Source of the DNA: Odontocerum albicorne
Taxonomy: Eukaryota > Arthropoda > Insecta > Trichoptera > Odontoceridae
Assembly (NCBI GenBank): GCA_949825065.1
Contig: OX463847.1
Span: 40,954,831 to 41,018,830, forward strand
Reading direction: 5' to 3'
DNA: 64,000 bases
Shown: piece after piece, positions 43,648-54,460 of the stretch
Numbering within the stretch: position 1 is the first letter of the stretch
Layout of the letters: each line of letters starts with the position of its first letter
The notes under the pieces: generated by a model
Seen by the model: the letters and a program-made list of their open reading frames with translations, nothing else
What the model was told of the DNA's origin: nothing
Databases searched by the model: none
Position numbers and translations under genes: made by a program

Positions 43648-44844
43648 TGTTTGTAAGCTGCAGTTATTAACACGTTCCGTGCCGCAGTACATTTTGAGAG
43701 CGCCACTAAACAAATTATAGTTTATATTATGTTTACATATATAGGCTTCATAAATAATGATTTATTTTTAAAAATAAACTGATTTTAGGTGATATTGTGA
43801 GCGTAGTTCACTGGTGACCTACGCGGCGTCGTACGGTAATACATGTATATACAACATAAACTTTTGTAGTCGAAACAAACTGTAGCATGCCTAATTTATG
43901 ACTTATTATATTTTTTATTTATTTATGTAATATGCTATAGTGTTAAAAAATAAAGCGCTCTTGAGACAACATTTTATTTCAGAAGAGCACTATACAAGTA
44001 ATCTAATTTGTTTTTGTAATTACACACATTGGCCTGGTCAGTGGCAGTATGAAAAAGCATTATTCAATCGGAAACATTTTCTACGGTTTTTAACAAGAAA
44101 AAAATAACATAACGAAGCCCTTCAAGTAAATCAATTAAAAAATATATTTTCATAAATCAGAATATGATAATCAGATTTTTTTTTCGGAACATATAAACAT
44201 ATTTTGATACTGTCCGTTTCGATTATATTTGAGTTAGTGTCTCATTGACTTTGTTTCCTAAAAAAACATTAACATTTTTACAAAACATAATTGATAATAT
44301 TAAGATAAATACGTCATTCATAATATTAAATGTTTTATACATGTTATAGTACTAAATAATGTATCAAACTACATAATATATAACATATAAACAGAGAAAC
44401 GTTAGTCTCTTGCGTATACCGATTTATAAAATGAGCAAAAGTTATTCGATAAAAATATAAGTTATCATGCTGTCTGTTCGTATACCCATCTATTCAATGC
44501 TGTACATTCTTCGGTTGACCAAACAATGTTGTGTTGGAAACGACCCGGGAATCCAGAAGAGATAACAGTGGATGGACTTATCTGCCGGATGCTGTTATCG
44601 TATCTCCGAGGGAGATGCAACCTCCGTTAGTACACTCCACATGAGTTTGATAATAGATGTTCACTGAGTATAGTCATTTGTAGGAGCAAACAGAAAAGAT
44701 AATTTTACATTCATATCAATTGCAAATGTAATGGTTTAAGATCCCTACAAAGTGTCTTTAATAATTGTACAAAAAGATTAGGTCAACATATTTTTGCATA
44801 AAAGGAAAAATAAGTAAAATAAAAAACTTATTTTATATTTTTGT
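43648..44844. other. A+T-rich DNA; possible piggyBac-like end at 43671
   Basis: TTAACACGTTCCGTGCCG at 43667 looks like the left end of a piggyBac-like MITE (compare CACGTTTACTGCG at 52405), but no matching right end with TTAA is clear. The rest is unassigned. Confidence 0.3.
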
Positions 44845-44940
44845 GTTCACCACAGGTTTATTTTAGGTTCGCAACTAGTTTCGAAGACCACCGTCTTCAT
44901 CGTCAGGTGAAGATAAATTAAGTTGTTAAAATATATTCTG
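44845..44940 (-). repeat. repeat end with hammerhead-like motif
   Basis: Minus strand: TTCACCTGACGATGAAGACG, GTGGTCTTCGAAACTAG and, farther on, CCTGTGGTGAACAC. CTGACGA and GAAAC flank a 6-bp perfect stem GAAGAC/GTCTTC, and TTCAC can pair with the distal GTGAA. It lies about 90 bp from the palindrome at 45028-45265. Confidence 0.45.
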
Positions 44941-45027
44941 TACTAGTGTAAATAATATAATATAAGAGAGATGAGGTAGGGGGAGAGAAGTGCTGAGATA
45001 TTTGATACAATGGTGAATGGGGCAGGG

Positions 45028-45265
45028 AAAAAATATGTGAAAGTGAATCTTTAAGACAGGGGGGGATTTTAAATTGGAAACATATTAAGGAGAGGGCTAT
45101 TATGAAAATTGGTTTGGTTATTAATGTTATTAATGATATTTAAACTTTAAGTTTAAATATCATTAATAACCAAACCAATTTTCATAATAGCCCTCTGCTT
45201 AATATGTTTCCAATTTAAAATCCCCCCTATCTTAAAGATTCACATTCACTTTCACATATTTTTTT
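45028..45265. repeat. long palindrome (foldback), arms about 115 bp
   Basis: The left arm (AAATATGTGAAAGTGAATCT, GGAAACATATTAAGGAGAGG, GGCTATTATGAAAATTGG) is followed by its near-perfect reverse complement, with the centre at AAACTTTAAGTTT and no spacer. One arm has a 9-bp duplication (TTATTAATG). Either a foldback element or an assembly or amplification artefact. Confidence 0.92.
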
Positions 45266-45489
45266 CACACATATACGACTATATTCGTCAATGCTTATGG
45301 TGGCATGACCTTTGATATGCTCATGGGCCTGATCTACTCTTACGTGGTTTGCTGCTTAACTCTTCCGGTCCGGATCTGTCTTAGTATTTTGAAGCGATTC
45401 CGCCAGAAATCGCTTAATTTTTCCAGTTACAAAGTTATTAAACGCTTTCAATATACCACATCGCTATTAAAATGGTTATCAGCTAACGT

Positions 45490-45612
45490 TGATCATATCG
45501 GAATCAGATGGACGACGTGTTCTAGTTTAAAAGATGATTGACTTCCACCCGGAGACGTCTGGTTCGAATCTTGATGTTGCCAGAAAAAAAAAAGGTTCCT
45601 GTCTGGTAAAAT
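45490..45612 (+). repeat. tRNA-derived SINE head
   Basis: GTTCTAGTTTAAAAGATGAT (decayed A box), GACTTCCACCCGGAGACG, CTGGTTCGAATCTTG (B box), then GTTGCCAGAAAAAAAAAAGG and TTCCTGTCTGGT. The body start matches the family; the tail is not seen. Confidence 0.55.
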
Positions 45613-45720
45613 AAGTTGTATGATAACAATACGCTCGAAAGTAGACGTATTGTTATTTCTTCACGTGCTGGGTGGTGTTATCAGCACGCCTGCAAGTCGT
45701 CGTAAGCACTAAGGCTCGAT

Positions 45721-46350
45721 GAATATATTTATTTATTTATTTATTTAACACTTTTATTGCAATACAACCTGGCGTGCTTATTGCCAGGCGGCAATCTCTT
45801 CCAACCAACCAGACAAAAGTAAATGAAGCAAGTTACGTGGTCGCATAAATCATTCAAATGACTATCCATCCCCACGAAATCCATAAATATATACGTGAGA
45901 ACATGCCCACGAACCCCACAAAGACGGACAATCACCCGAACATTATTTTTCATATAAAGTGAGATATCATCAATCAAAAGGAAAGGAAAGGATGGTGGAG
46001 AGGAAAGAAAAAGAAAAATCAGGAATGAAACATGTTATTTTACTGACAAGAAATTAAGAGTTTTTTCAGTCACTTCTTAAAGCATGCCAAGGACGGAGCG
46101 AGTCTTATATTGGTTTGTAACTGATTCCAGAGTCTTATTGTATGGACAGTAAAGGACGACGTAAAGAAAGAGGAGCGGTGAACTGGAAAGGCCAATAAAC
46201 AATCTCTGTTTGAGCGTAGCGCTAATCCATGATTGGAAAGACGCTGAAAATTTTCGGCGAGATAAGAGGGTGTGGCGGGACAGTTAAGGATATTATACAA
46301 TAGAGACAGTTCTTAAATTTGGCGTCTATTTCTAACATTCAACCAGTTCA
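45721..46350 (-). mobile_element. LINE 3' end, copy 1 (RT C-terminus plus 3' UTR)
   Basis: The minus-strand frame (46300 down to 46070) reads CPATPSYLAENFQRLSNHGL, ALRSNRDCLLAFPVHRSSFF, SFTVHTIRLWNQLQ, LAPSLACFKK. This is the R-x-FTV-x-RLWNxLP-x-FKxxL end of a non-LTR reverse-transcriptase protein. A 3' UTR of about 300 bp follows, ending GGTTGGAAGAGATTGCCGCC, TGGCAATAAGCACGCCAGG, then TTAAATAAATAAATAAATA. The terminal 50 bp are shared with the SINE tails. ATTGCC-GCCT-GGCAAT forms a perfect hairpin. Confidence 0.88.
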
Positions 46351-47943
46351 ATGCCTTCTGGTATGAAGTATGATAATATAGTACATACAAGATAACATTG
46401 ACTCCTGGCTATACTTTTTCGTCTGAATCACTAATTCAGGCGTGCTGAAGGGCACCATACGAATAAAAAATACATCAAGAATCTATCACGAAGAGGATGT
46501 TTTTTCGCATTCCAGCTTGACCATGATGCGGAACCAAAAATTAAATAAAATCGTGACGTTCGAGTTTCTTCTTGCTCGTTTAAATTATTCAACGAGGAGC
46601 GGTGGTTTTAGGTATTCCAATTAAGTTGCATCCGGAGATATTCTATGTTCAGCCGGGATTTGAACAATTCGGATTAAAGCTTTTAGAGAACATTATTAAG
46701 GAGTCTTTCGATTTATACTGGGATGGATTTTACAAGTGTTGAATTTCGTGTTTTTTTTATTCAGGCCTGACACAAACATTTCTTTAGTTCTTTTGGGTAT
46801 ATTTCGAACTTTAACAATTTATACAAAATACGATTAAAATGATGACTGTAAATGAATACTGTAATACCATATGTTATAATAAAGCTATAAATATCTAAAC
46901 ACTAACGTAACTCGTACAATAAGCAGTCAAAATAAATACTTACTACTACACACAACAAGCCAAGTGTCAAAATGTTCAGGGCCGTATACCGCACAAGAAA
47001 AAAATCACTGCTCGTTATTAGTGAATATTCTAGAATATGAACATTCATGTGCTGCTGTTGTTCTTGCACTTTTATATGCGTGACTATGAAGTGTAATTGC
47101 AAGAAGGCAACTGATGTATATCGAAATGTCTCTTTGACTTGATGCAATAAATAAAAACTTGTATTTAAAGTTTTTTAAATTTTATATTAATTCTTACCAA
47201 CTCCAGTTATTAAATGTTAACAAGCACTAGAGAAGGGCATACAATTACTAGTAAATATTGATTTATTATTTTTAAACCAAAAAATATTCCACATTTCCTG
47301 ATTACTAACATGAAAGTGTTAATTCATCAGTAATAGCTAACATTCACTTTGGAATCCACTTCTACTGTGCCATATGTAATAAAAACTATGAAAATAAAAA
47401 AAATCAGGTGGAGCTAAAACCAGCCGTCTGAAACATTGCACACTGTGCGAGGAGAATTTTCAGTTTAGCTGAAAATATTTTCACCCCCCGAGGGAAATAA
47501 CCACGTAAAAGATGTTGGGGCTAACTTCATCGGTCTGTTTTTGCCAAGAGTGCTAATTATCACATCCCTTTAACACCGGATATTTTCTAGTTTTACATTG
47601 GGGTGCCCTTTGGCGAATTTATTTTATCAGACGGGTTAGGGATGATTTTATTTTAAGGTCAACTTCGAAAGATATTTTTTTAACCCTTGTAAAAATGTTT
47701 CTTTCTCGTATTTTTATATATTATTTAAAAAAAACTGTTGACATTTGATAAACAAAAATATATAAACAGGGCGGCTGGTACTTGCGATATACTATATTGA
47801 AATGTAATCGAGAACGTGCGAGTCGTTAAAATTGTTACTTTTTTTATATTGTATTTACCAATTTATTTTATTTTGTCTATTATTTGCTATATAGGAAGGT
47901 TTTGGGACTTTTTAATATTTTTAGGTTTTTTTCGAGAATTTTA
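46351..47943. other. intergenic DNA, nothing recognised
   Basis: No supported gene. 47400-47560 is a little richer in G+C, without a recognisable frame. Confidence 0.4.
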
Positions 47944-48038
47944 AGTTTTATAAGGGATTTTTAGTTTTATAGGGGATTTTTAGTTTTATAAGGGATTTTC
48001 AGTTTTCTAAGGGATTTTTAGTTTTATAAGGGATTTTT
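47944..48038. repeat. tandem repeat, 19-bp unit, 5 copies
   Basis: Unit AGTTTTATAAGGGATTTTT repeated five times with minor changes. Confidence 0.92.
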
Positions 48039-48412
48039 TAACGTTCTTGGACTTTTTCGATACTGACAATTGAATCGAATATTAAATATGTTATATTTTA
48101 AGATATTTCTTGGAATTGAGATGTTCTTAAGTATTTTGATATATTTAGACATTCTCTTTAACGTAAAATGTATAATTAGGTCGATTTATTGCGTTAATGA
48201 AATTTCGTCCAATCAACCAGAAAAAAAACTATTAAAGTATTATGTTTCCAGTGATGGGTGAAAGATTTACACATTTATGCTCTATACAATTAAAATAAGA
48301 TGAAAAATAAATAATCGCCAATTTCAAAGAAGACACGAATTAGTTGACAATTAAAATATAACATTTTTTTCTTTGGCGAGAATATATGAAGGGATATAAG
48401 AATAATGGATAA

Positions 48413-48715
48413 CTTGTTGCAGTCCGTGAAATATTCACGGAAATAAAACAAATTCTACATTTATGAAAATATGTAATCATAAATATAGAATTTGTTTATA
48501 TATACCATTTATACATCGTCCCCTTTTACACCGGTTTCAAAATTGTTAGCTAGGTATTTAAAATTCGTTCAGTTATCATGGACCCACCAAGATTCAAATT
48601 ACTTTCGCAGAGAATCTAAGTATTCCTCTCTCGCTCTCTTGTATTCAAAATTCAATTCACGTATTCTTTCTTTGACGACAACCATCGTATGGGTTTTGGC
48701 CTATTTAAATTGTGA
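48413..48715 (-). mobile_element. Helitron-like non-autonomous element, copy 2
   Basis: Minus strand begins TCACAATTTAAATAGGCC after an A and ends with hairpin CCGTGAATATTTCACGG, ACTGCAACAAG, then T. The CTAG of copy 1 is CAAG here. Colinear with 43334-43647 over its whole length with small indels. Confidence 0.75.
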
Positions 48716-48744
48716 TGAGGGGTCTTGGAAACACTATCATCATC

Positions 48745-48850
48745 ACTGATAGGATATGTAATGTTTTTTTTGAGTAGTCACTTGAAACACGTTAATGATG
48801 GAGCGAGTCTCATGTTAGTTGGCAGCTGGTTCCAGAGCCTAATATCATAT
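48745..48850 (-). pseudogene. LINE C-terminal fragment, third copy
   Basis: AGTCACTTGAAACACGTTAA, TGATGGAGCGAGTCTCATG and GCTGGTTCCAGAGCC on the plus strand match 46062-46140, so the frame encoding RLWNQLQ...LACFKK is present again in shorter form. Confidence 0.65.
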
Positions 48851-48873
48851 TATGTAATCACTTTTATGTCATT

Positions 48874-49490
48874 TTATTTATTTAACACTATTATTGCAAA
48901 TATAATCTGGCGGGTTTATTACCCGGCGGCAATCTCTTCCAACCAACCAGACAAAAGTAAATGAAGCAAGTTACGTGGTCGCATAAATCATTCAAATGAC
49001 TATCCATCCCCATGAAATCCATAAACACGTACGTGAGCATATGTCCACAAACTCACAAAGACGGACAATCACCCGAACAATCCTTTACTTATAAAGTGAT
49101 ATATCATCAATCAAAAGAAAAGGAAGGGATGGTGGAGAGGAAAGGAAAAGAAAATCAGGAATGAAACACGTTATTTTACTGACTAGAAATTAAGAGTTTT
49201 TCCAGTCGCTTCTTAAAGCATGCCAAGGACGGAACGAGTCTTATATTGGTTTGAAACTGATTCCAGAGTCTCACTGCATGGACAGTAAAGGACGACATAA
49301 AATAAGAGGAGTGGTGAACTGAAAAGACCAATAAACAATCTCTATTTGAGCGTAGCGCTAATCCATGATTGGAAAGACGCTGAAAATTTTCGGCGAGATA
49401 AGAGGGGGTGGCGGGGCAGTTAAGGATAGTATGCAATAGATACAGTATGTGAATTTGGCGTCTATGTCTAACATTAAACTAGTTCAATTA
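48874..49490 (-). mobile_element. LINE 3' end, copy 2 (RT C-terminus plus 3' UTR)
   Basis: The minus-strand frame from 49436 to 49176 reads CPATPSYLAENFQRLSNHGL, LRSNRDCLLVFSVHHSSYFM, VRLWNQFQTNIRL, LACFKKRLEKLLISSQ. The 3' UTR is about 90% like copy 1 and ends with the same tail (GGTTGGAAGAGATTGCCGCC, then GGGTAATAAACCCGCC) and a TTAAATAAATAAA end. Both copies are 5'-truncated at a similar place. Confidence 0.88.
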
Positions 49491-49601
49491 TCGATTCCGT
49501 CGAGATTTTTTAAGTAGGGATATATTTATAAATTTGAACATTATCGACATTTTGTAATACGAGTATTTTCGGACTATTTCGATAGATTTGGACAGTTTTT
49601 T

Positions 49602-49778
49602 TTTCGAAGTTAACATATCATGACAATTATTTTCGAAGTTAACGTATCACGACAATTATTTTCGAAGTTAATGTAACATGACAATTATTTTCGAAGTTAA
49701 CGTATCACGACAATTATTTTCGAAGTTAACGTATCATGACAATTATTTTCGAAGTTAACATATCATGACAATTATTCT
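49602..49778. repeat. tandem repeat, 29-bp unit, 6 copies
   Basis: Unit TTTCGAAGTTAACGTATCAT then GACAATTAT, six copies. Confidence 0.94.
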
Positions 49779-51170
49779 GCCTTCAAAACTTTAATAGAGT
49801 TCTCGGCTGAAGCACAATTTCTTGTTTCTATTGAACCCTCTATCACCTTTTTCTACGTGGTATACAGAACCAGTAACCGTGTTTATTAAATTCTTAATTT
49901 TTCATTAACTGAAAAAAAAAAGACTTTTTTCAAGTTCCAAAAACGTGACTATTAACGATACAATTCGATATGCTTTCTGACATGTTGTTAATGGGAGAAA
50001 CATTTGCATGTTTTAGTTTATAATGTGCAAACTGTTGTACTTTACAAGCACACAATTTTCACACGTGAAACCCAAAGTTCCGATGAGAAGGAGATCAATG
50101 CTCTAAGACGATCGACAGGTTTAATTTACTGTACCTGTTTTTATTAGATATATAAAAATGTATAGTTCACATTTTATAAAATACAGAAAAAAACATAAAT
50201 TTAGATATAAAACCAGTCCAGAATTAAATTCCCTAGATATCGAATCTAGGACGAGCGCTTGCTTAGCGTGAATATTAACCATTAGATTGCGACTGCCGAC
50301 TTATTAACGATATATGTGGTGGTGTAGGCTAGAAATCTATTTTCCAATCAGGGAGTTGCAGGTTTGATTTCCGTTGGAACTCAGGAGGGGTGTCAATTAA
50401 GGCCTATTTTTTTTATAATGTAGTAACTTTGTGATATAGTGTTTTTTACGGACTATATTCATGGAATAGAAGACTGTGAAAATAGAAAATGTCGTCGGTA
50501 AATGGATGGAACCATGAAATAGGAAGTTCATACCAGACTCCGGAGTTGGGGGTTCGTCACGCAAGCCTCAAGTAAATGGGAAATGGGAGAATTATAATAG
50601 TGTTGGACAAGCCCATGTTTGATGTAAGCTCAAAGGGAAATTTAATAAAGCAATCATTTTACCCGTTTAAGTGTCCATGCAATGATACCCTTCCTCTGTA
50701 TGACCCTCCTCCACTACCTCTACTGTTATTGACACTAAAGGGTTGAGGTAGAGGATGGACAGTGCAGCGCAAGGGGGGATTTTTTGCAGATTGTGTTTGT
50801 ACTGAACAGGGACAGTTTTAGGCTGAAAGTGTCTTAAATAAATAAATATAAAAGATTAACAAATTGTATTGTAAAACGCAAAATACATCAATCTTAATTT
50901 TTGTTATTATTCGTTGATGTTATTATTTTCACAATTACGTCCATTAAGTTCATATTACCACAAAAATAAATCTTGAAATTCCTATCAATTTCCATTTGAT
51001 CAATTGAAATTTGTAGTACCTTACTTAAATGGTTAAAAGTATCAATTTGCAAGAATGTTTTGAAAAAAAATGCTAATATTTAGATCATAAATGTCCCAAA
51101 AGAAAAAAAAAACATTTTATAGAGGTTTATTTAAAATTAAAGGAAATTCTAAAAATTCTCTACTACAAAT
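49779..51170. other. intergenic DNA with two tRNA-like SINE heads
   Basis: Around 50228-50300 (minus strand) AATCTAATGGTTAATATTC, GCGCTCGTCCTAGATTCGAT and ATCTAGGG suggest a tRNA-like head. Around 50318-50395 (plus strand) GTAGGCTAGAAATCTATTTT, GCAGGTTTGATTTCCG does too. Neither folds into a credible intact tRNA. The rest is unassigned. Confidence 0.35.
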
Positions 51171-51410
51171 ATGGCGTTTTGGTAAAGAGATACAAGTCAT
51201 CAATTACTTATTTGTCAGTTTGAAGTTTTGCAACACTTGTATTCCTGAAATACAGACGTCAGGTAAACTTTGAATACATAAATTATGTATGTATTCAAAG
51301 TTTACCTTTAAAATTTGCCTGAGATCTGTATTTCAGGAATACAAGTGTTGCAAAACTTCAAACTGACAAATAAGTAATTGATGACTTTTAACTCTTTACC
51401 AAAATGCCAT
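51171..51410. repeat. long palindrome (foldback), arms about 115 bp
   Basis: ATGGCGTTTTGGTAAAGAG, TACTTATTTGTCAGTTTGAA, TTTTGCAACACTTGTATTCC is followed by its reverse complement around the centre TTTGAATACATA-AATTATG-TATGTATTCAAA. Arms differ by a few substitutions and one indel near the middle, so it is not a trivial read artefact. Confidence 0.92.
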
Positions 51411-52404
51411 AGAAATTCGCTTTAACTTGATGATCTGGTTTTCATTTAACTTGACGATATTTTCATATTATTTTTATCAGCCTACAAAAATAAAGTCAAA
51501 TTAATGAAAATAACTTTACAAAATATAAATTAAATGGGATTTTACTCGGGCAGCTTTTCAAAATAATTCAATATCTACTGTAGCTTACTAGTCAAGTCTA
51601 TATCTTGCCTTTTTCATCCATTTGTATAGTGTAGTTTTGTGAAGAAAGCCCTTGCAAAAGACCAAACTAATATATTGTACCATCTTAAAAGTATTTACTT
51701 AAATACAAGCTTTTTGAAGGTACCTTTATTTTCAGACTTCTAATACTTGTCTAGAGGATGATGTTTCAGTGTGATGTCAGGAAACCTGTACATAAACCCG
51801 ATTAATATATTGCTAGCACGTTTAGCTACAGCAAAGTAGTTTATTCTCTCAAACCCAGACGATCTCATTATCACATGCCTTCTAGAAAGATATACCTGGC
51901 ATTGTTAGATATTGGTGTCTTGCTGTCCTGTATTATAATTATCTTGTACACAGTACAAGTTGGTAGTCTTATTGCTATAAAAAGTCTTTTATAAAATAAC
52001 TGACTCGTACCCTCTCTTAAAAATATATCGTTGATTCAGTTAAACAAAGTTTCGAAGACTCAATATAGTTAAAAAATAATTGTAAAGAACTCTAAAATTA
52101 ATTAACCTTTAACAATTGCCCATTTAGTTCAACACTAAAATCGGCTCTGATAAATTGAAAGCGCCAAACCCGCAGGACATGGGCGTAACGTAATATGGCT
52201 GAGAGGGCTACTGGCGGCACTTTTATTTTGTTGACACCGATGTCATATTGATTCTGGCCAGTGCTGGAATCAGATAGAAAACTATTAGAAAAGAAAAATA
52301 ATAATATCATAATACTGGAAAAAAAAACCAAGTTTGAACCAAGAGTGGTGTTGACCTGGTCATATTGTAATTCCGTTCGGTTTTATTAGTAAAGTTCCCT
52401 TTAA
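51411..52404. other. A+T-rich DNA, nothing recognised
   Basis: 52180-52270 has a slightly G+C-richer stretch without a recognisable frame. A decayed SINE-tail-like ACAAGTTGGTAGTCTTATTG occurs near 51955. Confidence 0.35.
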
Positions 52405-52673
52405 CACGTTTACTGCGTATAAAATATTAAATGTCATACAGAGATGCTGAAAATTCGCCAATTTTTGAAAACCCATAACTTTGTTAAAAATCAAATTCTA
52501 CTTTCTATTGAAACATCATATACAAGTGTATTCCTTCCTGTCTTCAAAACACATGAAACCGGCGACGAATCCTTATCGGGAGACGTTTATGAGTGCACTA
52601 AACATTCAAGGATTCCCGTGTCCATACAAAATATTTGTATGGACACAGGGCCGTGTTCGACGCAGTGAACGTG
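52405..52673. mobile_element. piggyBac-like MITE with internal hairpin
   Basis: TTAA at 52401-52404 and 52674-52677; ends CACGTTTACTGCGT and, inward from the right, CACGTTCACTGCGTC. A 13-bp stem GTGTCCATACAAA / TTTGTATGGACAC sits near the right end (about 52620-52648). No coding capacity; the two overlapping plus-strand frames are by-products. Confidence 0.8.
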
Positions 52674-52734
52674 TTAAATGGTATCTTTATAAATTGATTT
52701 ATTTATTTATTTACTCAAGAGAGAAATTTGATGG

Positions 52735-52905
52735 CATACGAGGTTTGTTAAAAAAATAACGAGAATTTTCATTAATGTTAAAAAGTATTTATTTGATCAT
52801 TAAATATTAATATTGTATCCTTCAAAGTAGTCCCCATAGAATAAAATACACTTTTACCAACATTTTTTCAAATCCGCAAAACATTTGTGGGACACACTTT
52901 TTGGG
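52735..52905 (-). pseudogene. mariner/Tc1 transposase C-terminus with one terminal repeat
   Basis: Minus strand: FADLKKCW, stop, KCILFYGDYFEGYNINI, stop, corresponding to the FxDWKKRWxKCIxxxGDYFEGDxI end of a mariner-type transposase. The flank ACGAGGTTTGTTAAAAAAAT at 52738 resembles a terminal inverted repeat. The other end was not found. Confidence 0.65.
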
Positions 52906-52909
52906 TGAC

Positions 52910-52995
52910 GCACAAATCCGCTGAGACGCCTTTGCTCACCCATCGGCTTGCTCAAATCCGCTGGGACGCCTTTGCTCACCCAGCGGTTTTGCCTT
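52910..52995. repeat. 42-bp direct duplication
   Basis: CAAATCCGCTGAGACGCCTT, TGCTCACCCATCGG is followed by a near-identical second copy. Confidence 0.85.
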
Positions 52996-53565
52996 GATCT
53001 CCTCTATCGCTGCTATCGAGGGCATTATCTGGTGTATAAGGCTGCGGCATCACGTATTATTTAATAATAAATATTTAATAATAATATTTAATAAATATTT
53101 AATAATAATAATAATAAGTTGAGCGTAAGGATGGAGGAAGCATAAATTAGAAACTTCCTCGCAACTGTATATGTTTAGAAAAACATGTTTGTTGAGAAAC
53201 CGCATAAAATTTAACAAGATAAGACGAGCTACAAAGAAACCTCTTTGTAGAACTTCCGATATGAGATAGTAACATATTCGGATTTAGGTGGAGTGTAGTG
53301 TTTATGTGTATTGTTTATATATAGTCATAAATTTTGATTAGAGGCGCCAAAAAAATGTCTTCAACTATTTCTTAAGTCTAGACACACCACTCATATATCT
53401 ACTAACACTTTGAAGCAGACAAAATGTTAACTGAAATGACACAATGAATTCTATGTTTTTATGATTATACATTTCATTGATAAAACAATAAAAACATCGA
53501 TCCGATATAATTATTCGTATTATTAAATATTATATCAAATCGTTGAATATTACACAACAATAATA
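52996..53565. other. A+T-rich DNA with TAA/AAT microsatellite
   Basis: (AATAATATT)n-like sequence at 53055-53118. The segment 53165-53280 resembles 32110-32250. Nothing else. Confidence 0.4.
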
Positions 53566-53782
53566 TCTGTTGTAATAACAAAGTAAACAATATCTGTTGT
53601 AATAACACAATAAAGAATGTCTGTTGTAATAACAAAATAAAGAATATCGGTTGTAATAACAAAATAAAGAATATCGGTTGTAATAACAAAATAAAGAATA
53701 TCGGTTGTAATAACAAAATAAACAAAATCTGTTGTAATAACAAAATAAACAATATCTGTTGTAATAACAAAATAAACACGTT
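53566..53782. repeat. tandem repeat, 27-bp unit, about 8 copies
   Basis: Unit AATATCGGTTGTAATAACAA then AATAAAG. The 9-codon period keeps a minus-strand frame open that reads LLQQILFIL repeatedly; this is a by-product of the array. Confidence 0.93.
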
Positions 53783-54247
53783 AAAATGATGAAACACTAC
53801 GAGTATAAGCGGCTAAAAACAATAAATAAATAGACTGTAATATAAATATAATGGAATATAATGCGCAGCTTCATGAATAGCCTAATAACCAAAAGTCTAA
53901 TAAACATAAAAAGAAACAAATCACGTCTGGCAGTCAAGTAGCGCCCGAGCGTGTTGGTTATTATAACCGATTGGTAGCACAGAATGGATTTATTTATTCT
54001 TATGGTACTCTTCAATAAATCCGAATTGATGTTTAAGATATATTGAAGAACGTGACCGGGAGTAAATATTGTATTCTGTCCCAGTAATTGAGCCTTTGAA
54101 TTGAAAAAAAAACACTGGAGAAGGCAAGTAACTTATACAAATACTACCGCACGTGGATAGCCAACAACACTCGTATACGTCTAGAATTCGTATACGGCGC
54201 GTGAATATTGTTACCAAATGAAATATTTAGTCCTCTTTCCATTATAC

Positions 54248-54325
54248 GAGTATTTTTGGATACCACTGGGAATTGAACCCAAGCCCCATGGTGGAAGAGT
54301 TTTATCAACTATGCCATGGAGACCA
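54248..54325 (-). repeat. tRNA-like SINE head
   Basis: Minus strand: GGTCTCCATGGCATAGTTGA, TAAAAC, CTTCCACCATGGGGCTTGGG and TTCAATTCCCAGTGG. Good A and B boxes (TGGCATAGTTGA, GGTTCAATTCC), but the arms do not give a clean cloverleaf. Confidence 0.6.
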
Positions 54326-54383
54326 TTAGGCAGGGGGATTAGTCCAATGAAGCTTATTTAGAAATAAGTTATATAATTAAACA

Positions 54384-54460
54384 GTCGGCGCCGTAGTCCA
54401 ATAGTTTCAGCATGCACGCTTACCACCCAGAACGTCTCAGGTTCGATGCCTAGACTGTTT
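54384..54460 (+). repeat. tRNA-like sequence, probably SINE head
   Basis: GGCGCCGTAGTCCAATAGTT, TCAGCATGCACGCTTACCAC, CCAGAACGTCTCAGGTTCGA, TGCCTAGACTG. It resembles a nuclear tRNA (AGCATGC-CGC-TACCAC loop, GGTTCGATGCC), but the acceptor ends do not pair well. More likely a tRNA-derived repeat than a functional gene. Confidence 0.5.

Noticed and set aside
46070..49436. A segmental duplication of 43.3-46.3 kb to 48.4-49.5 kb (Helitron-like element followed by LINE in both)
   Set aside because: The spacing and intervening sequence differ (about 2.1 kb versus about 0.2 kb), and each element has its own ends, so independent insertions explain it.
53055..53118. Telomeric or centromeric repeat
   Set aside because: It is an irregular AAT/ATT microsatellite; no TTAGG-type insect telomere repeat was seen anywhere in the window.
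53474..53797. Hydrophobic repetitive minus-strand frame (LLQQILFIL units) resembling a membrane protein
   Set aside because: Produced by the 27-bp array; no start context, flanking exon or non-repeat domain.
54384..54460. A functional tRNA gene
   Set aside because: A and B boxes and a plausible anticodon region exist, but acceptor-stem pairing is poor and similar heads elsewhere belong to SINEs. tRNAscan-SE would settle it.
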